Positions 6,876 through 15,284 of a DNA stretch of 22,587 nt are shown piece after piece (position 1 is the first letter of the stretch; each line of letters starts with the position of its first letter). This stretch comes from a virus, in the IMG/VR virus record IMGVR_UViG_3300027754_003625, positions 1 to 22,587 of that record, one strand, 5' to 3'. The notes under the pieces are model-generated. The model was given only the letters and a program-made list of their open reading frames with translations. It did no database searches and had not been told where the DNA came from. The position numbers and the translations under genes were made by a program.

Positions 6876-8641
6876 TAACGACCACCAAATAACCAACCGT
6901 ATTTCGCATATTCCTCACGACCAACATTAGTATTTGAGAATTGGTTAATTCTGTCTCCACCATAAGGCATTACAGGATTGAATTCAATTTGTTTACTGGC
7001 GGAGTGGTTATTATTAACCGACCAAGAATCTAACATAGCCTTAGTATGTTCAGTTACTTTAGTTAAATTACTAAAAGATGATTCGGCAACATATGTCGCC
7101 ATAGCAATAGACATAATTAAATCATCATGGTGACCCTTTTGGTGGTCAGGTCTACCACTGATATAAATAAACGTATTCATCTCATTATAGAGTCTTGCAC
7201 TATATATTTTAAAATCGTGTCTCATAACCTCTTCAAAAGACGCAATTATTTGAACTCGTTTATTGTTAAAATTTATTCCAGGAATTTTTTCTAAGGCTTT
7301 AGGGTCGTATTTCCATTTGTTTGCACTATCCACACCGTCAACATAAAGATTCTTGTAACCCATTTCCTGCATCTTTCTTGCAGTTGAGACTCCCATACCC
7401 CCTGTGATATCTATCACAACAAAACAAGAATACATATTAGCCCATTTATAACAAATCTCGGCCATTGTGTCAGGAGGTAATTTACCAACATATTCGGCAA
7501 CTTGTTCTCTCGTATCAAAATCAATTATTTGGAACGAACTAAAATCCTCACTATCTCCACGACTGACATCGACACCCATAACATACTTGTGACCAATAAC
7601 AGGTTCTTTCCATATCCATAAAGCATTCCCCATCATTTTAGTTTGGGGTTCAGTTATCATATTTTCACGAATCTTTTGTAATAATACCGAATCAAATACG
7701 TTATCACCTGACCCCAAAAAATTACACTCCAACTCTTGTGATACTTTTCTCTTATCGTATTTAAGTTTTTTAACCATCCCCTCAAACCAAGAAGAACAAG
7801 GTTTATATCCCTCGTCCATAATTTCTCTAAGTTTAATGTAGTCTCTGTCATCAAATGAAATATCACCCCAACTTATAATATTATCTTTATCGTATTCTTC
7901 TTTGTTTAATAAATAATGAATAACATTATCTGTCTTAACAAGATATAAATCTTTAGTATATCTTGGGTCTCTATACCAAAACATTTCAGTGATTTTAAAA
8001 TCGTTCATGTTTCTTAATGCTTGGTCATAGATTTCGTAATAAATTGCATCATAACCATTCGGTGTTGAAACGACAATCACTTTACCCCCTGTAGATAGGG
8101 ACGCCATACAAGCAGACCAAAAATCACTGTCGGCTTCGATAAAGGCCGCCTCATCAAATATTAATATTGTCGGTGTAAATCCACGTAAAGCATCCTTTGA
8201 TGTTGCAACCGCTTTAACTTCACATCCGTTAGTTAATTTATAATGTTTCTGTGAGTTCTTATCAAGTGAAAACCCTGCATTAGTCCATGACGGCCATTGA
8301 GACACAAATGCCTTAATTTTATTCGCCATCTCAACAGAAGTATCCAACTTATTTGCAATAATTAGAATTTTTTCAGGTCGTTCTTTTTTAGCGAAAACTA
8401 ATTTTTTTGATGCCCATCCTGCGGTTACTGTGGTTACTCCAGCCTGTCGGTATTTTAAAGCAATGTTTTCATTATAGTTCTCATAATCCTCTAGCAATGA
8501 AATTTGGTCAGGAAATAATTCCAATGGGACATATTTTGACACAGTGTTATCATATGTTTGTAAGTATGTTCTTAACGCATAAGGTGTGTCCCTCATACAT
8601 TTTACATACTCCATTAATAACTGTTCTTTTGTTAAAGTCAT
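6875..8641 (-). CDS. Terminase large subunit, T4 gp17-like
   Basis: A 588-residue DNA-packaging motor. The N-terminal ATPase has a variant Walker A (KYRQAGVTT, R65-Q66), typical of phage terminases that use R-Q-x-G-x-[ST]-T instead of GKT, and a Walker B ILIFDEAAF (D163, E164). The coupling motif VSTPNG follows at about residue 191. The C-terminal RNase H-like nuclease has three acidic sites: VMGVDVSRGD (D358), FVVIDITGG (D411) and GHHDDLIMS (D506/D507). It cuts concatemeric DNA and pumps it through the portal encoded downstream. Length is close to T4 gp17 (610). A terminator separates it from the upstream gene, and an ATATTTATA motif lies 13 nt before the ATG, so it probably begins its own transcript. 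No small terminase is recognised in the window. Confidence 0.96.
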   Translation of the reverse strand: MTLTKEQLLMEYVKCMRDTPYALRTYLQTYDNTVSKYVPLELFPDQISLLEDYENYNENIALKYRQAGVTTVTAGWASKKLVFAKKERPEKILIIANKLDTSVEMANKIKAFVSQWPSWTNAGFSLDKNSQKHYKLTNGCEVKAVATSKDALRGFTPTILIFDEAAFIEADSDFWSACMASLSTGGKVIVVSTPNGYDAIYYEIYDQALRNMNDFKITEMFWYRDPRYTKDLYLVKTDNVIHYLLNKEEYDKDNIISWGDISFDDRDYIKLREIMDEGYKPCSSWFEGMVKKLKYDKRKVSQELECNFLGSGDNVFDSVLLQKIRENMITEPQTKMMGNALWIWKEPVIGHKYVMGVDVSRGDSEDFSSFQIIDFDTREQVAEYVGKLPPDTMAEICYKWANMYSCFVVIDITGGMGVSTARKMQEMGYKNLYVDGVDSANKWKYDPKALEKIPGINFNNKRVQIIASFEEVMRHDFKIYSARLYNEMNTFIYISGRPDHQKGHHDDLIMSIAMATYVAESSFSNLTKVTEHTKAMLDSWSVNNNHSASKQIEFNPVMPYGGDRINQFSNTNVGREEYAKYGWLFGGR

Positions 8642-8654
8642 AAAACCATTTTTA

Positions 8655-8663
8655 TATAAATAT
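8655..8663 (-). promoter_or_regulatory. ATATTTATA motif upstream of the large terminase
   Basis: GATATTTATATAAAAA on the sense strand, 13 nt before the terminase ATG and just after the preceding gene's terminator hairpin, the arrangement expected of a promoter starting a new unit. Confidence 0.55.
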
Positions 8664-8664
8664 C

Positions 8665-8700
8665 AAAACCCCCATTTAAATTAATAAATGAGGGTTTATA
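8665..8700 (-). terminator. Terminator hairpin after the 447-residue gene
   Basis: Stem AAACCCcCATTT / AAATGaGGGTTT with one C-A mismatch and an 8-nt AT loop, located 20 nt after the stop codon at 8718. The minus-strand T run is short (GGGGGTTTT), so strength is uncertain. Confidence 0.7.
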
Positions 8701-8717
8701 TAAATTTAATCTTTATT

Positions 8718-10061
8718 TTAAAAACCTAAAGAAGATAAATCAATGTCATCTAAGTCATCATCTTCATCATCGTCATTATTCATACTATCTTCGTAATCTT
8801 GTTTCTTCAAATCCTTAACAATTTCGTCAACCATTCTTTGGATAAATTGAGTTCCTTGTGGGTCACCATTTAAAATCAATTTTGCAACTCTAAAAAATTC
8901 TTTAGCATCTAACTTAGAGAATCTCATGAAAAGATAATGTTGGATATGTTTCATATCATCTTCGAATAATTCCGCAGGATATGTGTCAATAAATTTCTCC
9001 CAAAATACAGGGCCTAATCTTGAATCCCAAATCTCAGCAGGTAACGTATCTTCAGCGTTCATAACCAATTCTTGTTGTTTCGGGTCGTCAGGTAAACCAT
9101 GGGTACCAAATACCTCATAAACACCTTTTACTAACTCGTGAATAAGTAATGGGAATGTTGCCGCTCTTGCTTTAACTGTTGGTGGGTCGGTTTGTTCGTC
9201 AACTTCACTTTGACCCATTTGTCCACCGCCTCCACCAGCCATTCCTTCCATATCAGGATATATCCAATACATATGTTCCATCAATGATTGTGTCACACCA
9301 TAAAGGTTTAATAATTGTGGGTCTAATCTATTTAATTCTTCACCAACCAAAACATACATATGACCACCTTTAAATGCTGCCCCTTGTATTAATGAGTTAA
9401 TAAATCTTCTTTTTGCCTTTTCTAAATTGAATTGTTCAAACGCATCTGCAAAATTTAATAAATCTTCAGTGTGTTCTTCCGCCTCTTTAAACGCATCTTC
9501 AACTTCTTCTTCTTCAGGTTCTTGAGGTTCTGTTCTCATACCTTTGGCGGCACTCATACCACCATGAACTAATTTGGCGTCAAATTGTAACGAACCTTTA
9601 GGAATTCCAAGTTCTTTCTTAACCAAATCAATTGCCAAATTTTCAAGATATTCTTTGTTTTGACTTTCTATTCTTGAGATTTGTTGTAAACCTCCCATAG
9701 CCATACCCATAAGGTTCATTAAAGGATTTGCACCTTGTAGTGGAGCCGTATTACCTAAATAACGTCTAACCTTTTCCACAGAGTCTTTAAATCGTTTAGA
9801 CGAAACCACCTCAATAAAATCTCTATCTCCACCTGGCATCGCAGGATGTTTGTGATACGGAGTTTCTTTAGAAGTAATTTTCCTTTCAATCCCGGGTTCC
9901 ATTCTTTCAGGTCCTTCGTAATCAATCGGAGCCTCTCTTAAACTTGATTTAATTTCGGTTAAAAGAGAACGTTCTCTATTTGTTAAACCTTCAGATAAAG
10001 ATTTTTTCTCTAATTGTCTTTTAGTTCTTAGTATTTTTTCCATTTTTAAATTCAAGCTCAT
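8718..10061 (-). CDS. Uncharacterised probable virion protein (447 aa)
   Basis: No family recognised. The protein starts with a charged helical segment (KILRTKRQLEKKSLSEGLTNRERSLL), has a Gly/Met-rich hydrophobic stretch (MNLMGMAMGGLQQ near residue 115), an acidic linker (EPEEEEVEDAF near 185), a conserved-looking globular core around ELVKGVYEVFGTHGLPDDPKQQE, and an Asp-rich tail (NNDDDEDDDLDDIDL). A Gly-rich insert (MAGGGGGQMGQ) lies near residue 275. It lacks a signal peptide or transmembrane helix. It lies directly upstream of the terminase and starts 1 nt after the stop of the 320-residue gene, implying translational coupling. A structural or assembly role is inferred only from location and the abundance of such acidic-tailed proteins in this operon. 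Confidence 0.75.
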   Translation of the reverse strand: MSLNLKMEKILRTKRQLEKKSLSEGLTNRERSLLTEIKSSLREAPIDYEGPERMEPGIERKITSKETPYHKHPAMPGGDRDFIEVVSSKRFKDSVEKVRRYLGNTAPLQGANPLMNLMGMAMGGLQQISRIESQNKEYLENLAIDLVKKELGIPKGSLQFDAKLVHGGMSAAKGMRTEPQEPEEEEVEDAFKEAEEHTEDLLNFADAFEQFNLEKAKRRFINSLIQGAAFKGGHMYVLVGEELNRLDPQLLNLYGVTQSLMEHMYWIYPDMEGMAGGGGGQMGQSEVDEQTDPPTVKARAATFPLLIHELVKGVYEVFGTHGLPDDPKQQELVMNAEDTLPAEIWDSRLGPVFWEKFIDTYPAELFEDDMKHIQHYLFMRFSKLDAKEFFRVAKLILNGDPQGTQFIQRMVDEIVKDLKKQDYEDSMNNDDDEDDDLDDIDLSSLGF

Positions 10062-10062
10062 A

Positions 10063-11025
10063 TTATTTTAATTTAATTCCTATTGATTTAAATGACAACC
10101 AACTTGGTAATTTTCCTTTAGATGCCTTAGGTGCCTTCTCAGGTCCTGGTTTAGGACGATAAGGAGTTGAAGGTTCATTTGGTTTTGTTATTGGTTCTTT
10201 AATCTTTGGTTTAGATGGTGCTACATCTTGTTCATCAACCTCACGTTTGTGTGCCTTTGGAGCCTTTTTAGGTCCTGGTTTAGGACTATAAGGAGTTGAA
10301 GGTTCATTTGGTTTCGTTATTGGTTCTTTAATCTTTGGTTTAGTTTCTTGTTCAGACACTAAAGATAAGAAATCTTTTTTAGACATTTTAGGGGTAATAT
10401 GTTTTTCGACTAATCTCATGATTCTTTTCTCAAGTTCACTTTCACCCATACTAACACTTGGTGAAATTTGGTTTAAGTTCTTTTTAGTCAATCCTGCGGC
10501 AGTGCTTGCAACTTTTTTATAATAGTCTCCCATATCAAATGTTTCTTTTGTTTCTTTTTTCTTTTCAGGTAATTTTTTAAAATTTGTTTTTTCTGCAAAT
10601 TCTTCGGCCATTTTACACCATTTTTTTTGTTCTTTGGTTTTACCATCACCACATTTTGCAAAGAAATATTTTTGTTGTTTTTTTGATTCGAATTTTTCTT
10701 GGAGTTCTTTATCTTCAAACATTCCCATCCCATCAGCGCTTGCGTCAGGGTCATTAACAACATCTAATGTCGAATCTTCTTCCATAGGTGTTGCAGTTAC
10801 TGAATTATCACTAGGATTTTTTTTAATTGCGTAACCTTTATCACTTGGTGGTAATGCCCCCCCTTTATCACCAACTTTATAAGATGGTTTTGCCGGTAAT
10901 GGAGTTACTTGTTCTGATAATCTACTATGTAAAGCATTTATTTGTCCCTCATTCAAATCAGAAAGAAGTGAACCACTAAATCCGTGGTTAATTAATTGAA
11001 GTATTTTTCTATTATTAGTTTTCAT
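10063..11025 (-). CDS. Uncharacterised Lys/Pro-rich protein with an internal duplication (320 aa)
   Basis: No family recognised. Three zones are visible. The N-terminal 100 residues are polar. A short central segment contains two Cys (FFAKCGDGKTKEQKKWCKMAEEF) that look like a small folded motif, possibly metal- or disulfide-linked. The C-terminal third is Pro/Lys-rich with two copies of a block (KPKIKEPITKPNEPSTPY, then PKPGP and KAPKA) about 43 residues apart. The duplicate is almost identical at DNA level (10141-10214 and 10270-10343), so it arose recently or is kept uniform by recombination. Such Pro/Lys blocks are normally flexible linkers. The ATG overlaps the end of the 136-residue gene by 11 nt, so the genes are an operon. 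The segment ENKSLPE-like sites are not claimed as cleavage sites. Confidence 0.75.
   Translation of the reverse strand: MKTNNRKILQLINHGFSGSLLSDLNEGQINALHSRLSEQVTPLPAKPSYKVGDKGGALPPSDKGYAIKKNPSDNSVTATPMEEDSTLDVVNDPDASADGMGMFEDKELQEKFESKKQQKYFFAKCGDGKTKEQKKWCKMAEEFAEKTNFKKLPEKKKETKETFDMGDYYKKVASTAAGLTKKNLNQISPSVSMGESELEKRIMRLVEKHITPKMSKKDFLSLVSEQETKPKIKEPITKPNEPSTPYSPKPGPKKAPKAHKREVDEQDVAPSKPKIKEPITKPNEPSTPYRPKPGPEKAPKASKGKLPSWLSFKSIGIKLK
10141..10214 (-). repeat. 74-nt direct repeat, copy 1 (inside the 320-residue gene)
   Basis: Almost identical to 10270-10343 (about 2-3 differences). Encodes the KPKIKEPITKPNEPSTPY-type block; centre-to-centre spacing is 129 nt, so unequal recombination between copies would stay in frame. 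Confidence 0.85.
10270..10343 (-). repeat. 74-nt direct repeat, copy 2 (inside the 320-residue gene)
   Basis: Partner of 10141-10214; same reading frame, 129 nt apart. Confidence 0.85.
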
Positions 11026-11425
11026 AAACTACTTTTTTTTCGAATTCAAGAACTATGTCCCTTTCATACAATTTATTTTTAACCGATTCCTCAGTTTCTC
11101 CGAATCTAAACACTAATCTTTTGTTTACCTCAAAATTAGTTGTTTCGGTTTCGTTCTCCCAAGATAAAGCAATTACACCATCAATTGCATCCATCATTGA
11201 AAAATAATCAGAATTTTGTATTACCGATAAAGTTATTTTATCGTTTTTTAAAACCCCAACTTTATTTATGTGTTCCAAATCAGGTGGTGATGGATATCCG
11301 TTAGATGGTTTAGATTCCCAAGAGTCTCCCCAAATACTTTCCAAATCTACAGAGAAAATAAATTCGTAAATATTATCTCCTTTATAGTTTGGTCCTAATT
11401 CATTTACATAAATTAAATAACTCAT
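11015..11425 (-). CDS. Uncharacterised protein (136 aa) in the virion-gene operon
   Basis: Not recognised. The N-terminus is beta-like and aromatic-rich (MSYLIYVNELGPNYKGDNIYEFIF), followed by a Trp-containing loop (DSWESKPSNGYPSPPDLEHI) and further beta strands ending in a charged tail. It looks like a compact globular domain without signal peptide or membrane helix. The ATG overlaps the stop codon of the 544-residue gene in an ATGA arrangement, and its own end overlaps the next gene by 11 nt, so all three are probably translated from one message by coupling. The context between a cell-wall hydrolase gene and the terminase suggests a virion or assembly protein, without firmer support. Confidence 0.75.
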   Translation of the reverse strand: MSYLIYVNELGPNYKGDNIYEFIFSVDLESIWGDSWESKPSNGYPSPPDLEHINKVGVLKNDKITLSVIQNSDYFSMMDAIDGVIALSWENETETTNFEVNKRLVFRFGETEESVKNKLYERDIVLEFEKKVVYEN

Positions 11426-13056
11426 AGAATACTACCTTTAGGTGTTACTCTAAGTGTTTTATTATTATATTCAAATACTAAGTTATTATTTTTATTCTTT
11501 CCTAAAAGTTTCGCTTTTGGGTATTTTGTGATAATTTTTGTTGAAGATATCTCTTGAGAGATACTTTCCGATAAACTTTTAATTCTTTGAGCGGTTTTTT
11601 TGTTTTTTTCTGACTCAGTTAATTGTTTTTTCTTTTTTTGTTCAGTTAAAACTCTTTCTCTTTCGTCAATTTTAAAATATTTTTTTAAAATATTATCTAC
11701 TTTAGATTCTGAGAACATTCCCTCAATCATCTCTTCCATGTGACTTGCGTGGTCATCTGATATTCTATGGTCATTAATTTTTCTAGGTCCTCTTGGTCTG
11801 TGTCTTGGATACTCTTCAACATCATCATCAATATCACTTACTTCATTTGTAAATAAACGTTTAACAAAGGCTTCAGGGTCCTTAATCTTATCTTTATCGT
11901 CACTCATAAAATCTTCTCCCATTTCAGATTTTTTGGTTTTCACTTTAAATGGTCTACCAGTTTTTTCTTTATAGAGATTAAACATTTTTTCTCCGTCATT
12001 ATTACTAAACCACTTTTGTTTATCTCCGTATTTATCTTGTAACTTTTGAAAACTATCAAATTCTTCAGTATCAAAATCATCATAATTACCTACACCGTAG
12101 ATTTCAGAATCTTTAGCCATTCTGTCATTTTCATCATAATAGGTGTCACCTTTATAGTCATTTCTTCTCATATTACCGAATGACCCATACATACTTTCAC
12201 CCATTTCACCTTCAGGTTCTGCAGGTGGTTCGGTTTCTATTCCTTCTTCACCCATTCCTTCTTCACCCATTCCTTCTTCACCCATTCCTTCTTCACCCTC
12301 AAATTTAGACATAATTTCTTCTTTGTCCTCTTCTTCTAATGAATTTAAATCAAGTGCCGATAATACCGAATTAATCACGTATTTTGTATCGTTAGAGGTC
12401 ATTTTGTTTTCTTCATCAGATGAAAAAGCTCTTAATTTTTGTGCTAATTTACCTGTTAATTTTTGAATAGTTTTTAATGTTACTGGACCATCTTCTTGTC
12501 CTTCTTCAGTTCCCATCTCATCTTCCATTCCCATATCGTCTTCCATTCCCATATCGTCTTCGGGTGAAGGTGTTGGAGCGGGAGCAGGTGCTGGTTCAGG
12601 TGCGGGAGCTGGTGCTGGTTCAGGTGCTGGTGCGGGAGATGGTGCGGGTGCCGCTTGTTCGTCAGTTGGCATTTTTAAAGTGTATCTGTCACTATGGTCT
12701 TCACTTTCGGCGAATAACGATAAATTTTTAGTATAACCTTCAGAAACATTAATTTCTTTGGTAATTAGATTTAATCTTTTTAATGCCTGAGAGTATGATG
12801 AATAATATTTTCTATTTTTCATAGGCTCAATATATTCTTGAGTTGACTCATTAATACCTTTTTTAATTACGTATCCACTTTTTTCTTTAACAATATTATA
12901 TGTGTTACCATCGGATAATACTTTATTATACTCGTTTGATTTGTCTTCATTAACAGGTTGCGGGATATTTTCTTTATATCTTGCAATCTCAATCATGCGA
13001 TTAATCTTATCCATACCCTGTAGTTTTTCACTACCAATCGGTCTTAAATTTCCCAT
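11422..13056 (-). CDS. Uncharacterised acidic, repeat-containing probable virion protein (544 aa)
   Basis: No family recognised. It has a folded-looking N-terminal 120 residues, then an Ala-Pro linker of repeated (AP)n with EPAPAP units (about residues 133-163). Next come an acidic Met/Asp block with repeats (EDDMGM), a helical region (TLKTIQKLTGKLAQKLRAF), and four tandem GEEGM units near residue 255. A charged C-terminal half ends with a Lys-rich helix and a small beta unit (YPKAKLLGKNKNNNLVFEY). The Ala-Pro linker and repeats are typical of flexible connectors in virion or cell-surface proteins. It begins the cluster upstream of the terminase; an ATATTTATA motif lies 34 nt before the ATG. 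The next gene starts within its stop codon. Confidence 0.72.
   Translation of the reverse strand: MGNLRPIGSEKLQGMDKINRMIEIARYKENIPQPVNEDKSNEYNKVLSDGNTYNIVKEKSGYVIKKGINESTQEYIEPMKNRKYYSSYSQALKRLNLITKEINVSEGYTKNLSLFAESEDHSDRYTLKMPTDEQAAPAPSPAPAPEPAPAPAPEPAPAPAPTPSPEDDMGMEDDMGMEDEMGTEEGQEDGPVTLKTIQKLTGKLAQKLRAFSSDEENKMTSNDTKYVINSVLSALDLNSLEEEDKEEIMSKFEGEEGMGEEGMGEEGMGEEGIETEPPAEPEGEMGESMYGSFGNMRRNDYKGDTYYDENDRMAKDSEIYGVGNYDDFDTEEFDSFQKLQDKYGDKQKWFSNNDGEKMFNLYKEKTGRPFKVKTKKSEMGEDFMSDDKDKIKDPEAFVKRLFTNEVSDIDDDVEEYPRHRPRGPRKINDHRISDDHASHMEEMIEGMFSESKVDNILKKYFKIDERERVLTEQKKKKQLTESEKNKKTAQRIKSLSESISQEISSTKIITKYPKAKLLGKNKNNNLVFEYNNKTLRVTPKGSIL
12236..12299 (-). repeat. 15-nt tandem repeats encoding EEGMG
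   Basis: Four near-perfect tandem copies of CCTTCTTCACCCATT (plus-strand reading) give the GEEGM units of the 544-residue protein. A site prone to slipped-strand copy-number change in 5-residue steps. Confidence 0.85.
12560..12656 (-). repeat. Ala-Pro coding repeat tract
   Basis: Imperfect tandem GCACCTGC/GCTCCCGC-type units encode the (AP)n and EPAPAP linker of the 544-residue protein. It is markedly more GC-rich than the surrounding sequence because of Ala and Pro codons. Confidence 0.75.
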
Positions 13057-13089
13057 TTTAATGTTTTTTGTTTTTTAAATTATTTTATA

Positions 13090-13098
13090 TATAAATAT
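13090..13098 (-). promoter_or_regulatory. ATATTTATA motif upstream of the 544-residue gene
   Basis: GTATATTTATATATAAAA on the sense strand, 34 nt before the ATG and within the 85-nt gap after the hydrolase gene. Confidence 0.5.
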
Positions 13099-13141
13099 AC
13101 CGATTAACCCAAATTATCTTTTATTAATTCTAAAAATAAAC

Positions 13142-14644
13142 TTAGGCATATATTTTAGGTGGTGTTATATCATCCTTCGATAAAACTTTTGCAACTAAAT
13201 CTCCAGTACCCCAAGTTTTTAAGGACGGACATTTACTTAATTTATCAGAACCAATATCGGACTTTAAACCATCAACTATACATGTATAATAAGGTAATAA
13301 TAGTGATTTAACGGTTGCCTCAATACCATAGTTAGGTGTTGAATAGTTTTTAACTCCAGCACTATTGTAGTTACTAATTCCTGAATCTTTACTTAACTTA
13401 AATGTCGTATTAAATGGATTGTTAGTAGCCTTACCACCCTCACCCTTTCTCCAAGCGTAAAAGAATTTTAAATTTTCATCGGTAATTGGAGCACCAACAC
13501 CCGTTAATATTTCAGTATAAAAATCTTTGTCATTTCCAACATTAATATTTTTAAAATTGGACTTAGTTTGGATTTTACTTAAGTCGGAGTCTTTAAAATT
13601 TTTCGAGATTAATAACTCAATTAATTTAGTAATATCTTCTTCAGATAATTTACCATCAGGATTTATACCATTACCCAATTCAAATAACACAACAGCCGAT
13701 TCCGTTTCAGGACCATATAAACCATCAACACCCCATTTTGGTAATGAATATCCTAAAAACTGTAACGCAATTTGTATCTTTTCAACGTCTTTATCATAAG
13801 AAATTTTTGATTTACGGTTTTTTAGATTCATATATTCTTTTCCTGATTTTGAAATTTTTTCTAAATCGGATAAAAATGTTCCACCAATATTTGTGGTAGA
13901 TTCCTTCAATGAAAGTTTTTTATCGATTAATTTGTCTTTCATTTCCTTAATCTTTTCTAAGTACCCGTTTCTTCTTAATATTTTAAATACAAGATTTTCA
14001 TCGGAGTATTCTCCACCTTTTTCTAAACCACATTCCCTAAACTTTCTAATTTTTGTTGTGTATTTCTTTATTAGTTTTTTAGCGGTTTCTATGTCTTCAT
14101 CTTGTATGTTCTCTTCAACACCGTCTATAATTGACATCCATTTTTGAACCTTTTCTCGAATCTCACTTATTTTAATATCAACGGATTCTTTTGATGGTAC
14201 TACAACCCATTCATCCATTAGGATTGAGTATCTACCAGCACTTTGTACTTCTTTTCTAATTGATTCGTCCTCAACATATAATTCCACATCATAACCAAAA
14301 ATAGTAATCTTATGTTTAAGACCATAAACAGTTTTCTTTAAATGAAATAAATCACTATATAATTCTTGAGTATTTTTAGGGAATTGTTGGTAATCGGCAA
14401 TAATATGAATATCGACATCTGAATAATTGGACCAATTGTAGTTTGCTAATGACCCCGTCATTATGATATCACTAATAATAATATCAACATCTAATGACTC
14501 GATAAAATCATAGGCAATTTCTAATAGATGAGTCCTAACTTTAGGGTTCATCGTTTTTTCGTCATTTCCTGACGATTTCCATATCTTTGGATTTAATTCA
14601 TCCTTTAAATGAAAACTGTTTAAAATGTTTTTTAGGTTACTCAT
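13142..14644 (-). CDS. Nucleotidyltransferase-like domain fused to a peptidoglycan-binding and lysozyme-like hydrolase
   Basis: A 500-residue protein with three visible parts. Residues 40-125 resemble the nucleotidyltransferase superfamily: IMTGSLANYNWSNYSDVDIHII has the GS motif (64-65) and the paired acids D76 and D78, with a possible third acid near D119 (GYDVELYV). Residues about 285-345 look like a PG_binding_1 repeat (KIQIALQFLGYSLPKWGVDG, then YGPETESAV). Residues about 375-500 look like a phage glycan hydrolase (FFYAWRKGEGGKATNNPFNTT, then VKNYSTPNYGIEATVKSLL), with E402 a candidate catalytic acid. The C-terminal two-thirds fits an endolysin or virion lysozyme cutting the host wall; no signal peptide or transmembrane helix is seen. 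The N-terminal transferase is unexpected. The first ATG at 14644 is used, preceded by a TTG codon in frame. Confidence 0.82.
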   Translation of the reverse strand: MSNLKNILNSFHLKDELNPKIWKSSGNDEKTMNPKVRTHLLEIAYDFIESLDVDIIISDIIMTGSLANYNWSNYSDVDIHIIADYQQFPKNTQELYSDLFHLKKTVYGLKHKITIFGYDVELYVEDESIRKEVQSAGRYSILMDEWVVVPSKESVDIKISEIREKVQKWMSIIDGVEENIQDEDIETAKKLIKKYTTKIRKFRECGLEKGGEYSDENLVFKILRRNGYLEKIKEMKDKLIDKKLSLKESTTNIGGTFLSDLEKISKSGKEYMNLKNRKSKISYDKDVEKIQIALQFLGYSLPKWGVDGLYGPETESAVVLFELGNGINPDGKLSEEDITKLIELLISKNFKDSDLSKIQTKSNFKNINVGNDKDFYTEILTGVGAPITDENLKFFYAWRKGEGGKATNNPFNTTFKLSKDSGISNYNSAGVKNYSTPNYGIEATVKSLLLPYYTCIVDGLKSDIGSDKLSKCPSLKTWGTGDLVAKVLSKDDITPPKIYA

Positions 14645-14648
14645 CAAA

Positions 14649-14657
14649 AATAAATAT
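14649..14657 (-). promoter_or_regulatory. ATATTTATT motif upstream of the hydrolase fusion gene
   Basis: AAATATTTATTTTTG on the sense strand, only 4 nt before the ATG, in the short gap after the KTSC gene. A one-base variant of the recurrent motif; the very short leader makes it less certain. Confidence 0.35.
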
Positions 14658-14674
14658 TTGAGTAATTCAATTTG

Positions 14675-14917
14675 TTACAATTTTTTATATTTAAATGTTT
14701 TTGCAATCTTAGTGCTGAAAAACTTTCCTTGAGATTCGGACATTCTAAACTGAGTGTATAATTGATGAGGGACTTCATCATATTCGTATTTCATACCGTT
14801 TTTAAACTCAATTATTAGTTTTTTACTTTCGGTATCATATTCTGTTTTTGTTAGATTACTTGAATCTATCTCATTAATAATCTTCGTTCCGATTATCTGT
14901 TCTTTTTTTATCGCCAT
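14675..14917 (-). CDS. KTSC domain protein
   Basis: An 80-residue protein matching the KTSC domain pattern: EIDSSNLTKTEYDTESKKLIIEF, then KYEYDEVPHQLYTQFRMSESQGKFF, ending in a Tyr/Lys-rich KIAKTFKYKKL. The recognisable features are the SSN start, the G-x-x-Y-x-Y-x-x-V-P core, and S-x-G-K-F-F. KTSC domains occur in phage and bacterial small proteins, often next to nucleic-acid enzymes, but their biochemical role is not established, so no function is assigned. It overlaps the end of the preceding 113-residue gene by 44 nt, in a different frame, which implies coupled expression. The hydrolase fusion begins 31 nt after its stop codon. Confidence 0.9.
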   Translation of the reverse strand: MAIKKEQIIGTKIINEIDSSNLTKTEYDTESKKLIIEFKNGMKYEYDEVPHQLYTQFRMSESQGKFFSTKIAKTFKYKKL

Positions 14918-15215
14918 TTTTTAAAGGTATTTCTAAATCAATTAATGCCATTTTATTTTTAAGATACTCAACAAATTCATTATGGTCAATATCTGGAAAG
15001 AAACCTTTTAATTCTTCAAATAATTTTGAATGTAAAGAACTAAATTTTTGAAAATTTTTCATAATATCATTTGGGTAGTAAGGTGGTTTCTCCAAGTCTT
15101 TTTCAGTCCATCCTTCTCTTCGGAACGCTCGTCTTAATTCTCTATATGTTTCTAAAATATCTTCATCGGCCTTTAAAGTTGTGATATATTTTGTATAATG
15201 TTTTATCATATCCAT
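14874..15215 (-). CDS. Uncharacterised protein (113 aa), first gene of the long minus-strand run
   Basis: Not recognised. The sequence is charged and helical (DILETYRELRRAFRREGWTEKDLEKPPYYPNDIMK, then SSLHSKLFEELKGFFPDIDHNEFVEYLKNKMALID), with a basic C-terminal tail, and no membrane segment. Its start lies in a divergent region shared with the clp-like gene, where ATATTTATA occurs in both orientations as a palindrome at 15214-15227. The ATG at 15215 is only 3 nt from the minus-strand copy; a second ATG two codons later would give a slightly longer leader. The frame continues 44 nt into the KTSC gene. Confidence 0.75.
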   Translation of the reverse strand: MDMIKHYTKYITTLKADEDILETYRELRRAFRREGWTEKDLEKPPYYPNDIMKNFQKFSSLHSKLFEELKGFFPDIDHNEFVEYLKNKMALIDLEIPLKNGDKKRTDNRNEDY

Positions 15216-15227
15216 ATTTATAAATAT
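15214..15227. promoter_or_regulatory. Palindromic divergent ATATTTATA/TATAAATAT motif
   Basis: ATATTTATA reads at 15214-15222 on the plus strand and at 15219-15227 on the minus strand, sharing a TATTTATAAATA core. It lies between the divergent 113-residue gene (start 15215) and the clp-like gene (start 15285). Confidence 0.5.
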
Positions 15228-15284
15228 AACGTTGTTTGAGTTGAAATTACCAAATTAAAGATTATATTTAAAAAAAACACTTAC

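Noticed and set aside
12477-12731. Plus-strand open frame opposite the Ala-Pro repeat
   Set aside because: Repetitive Leu/Val/Arg product that mirrors the repeat; no leader or motif.
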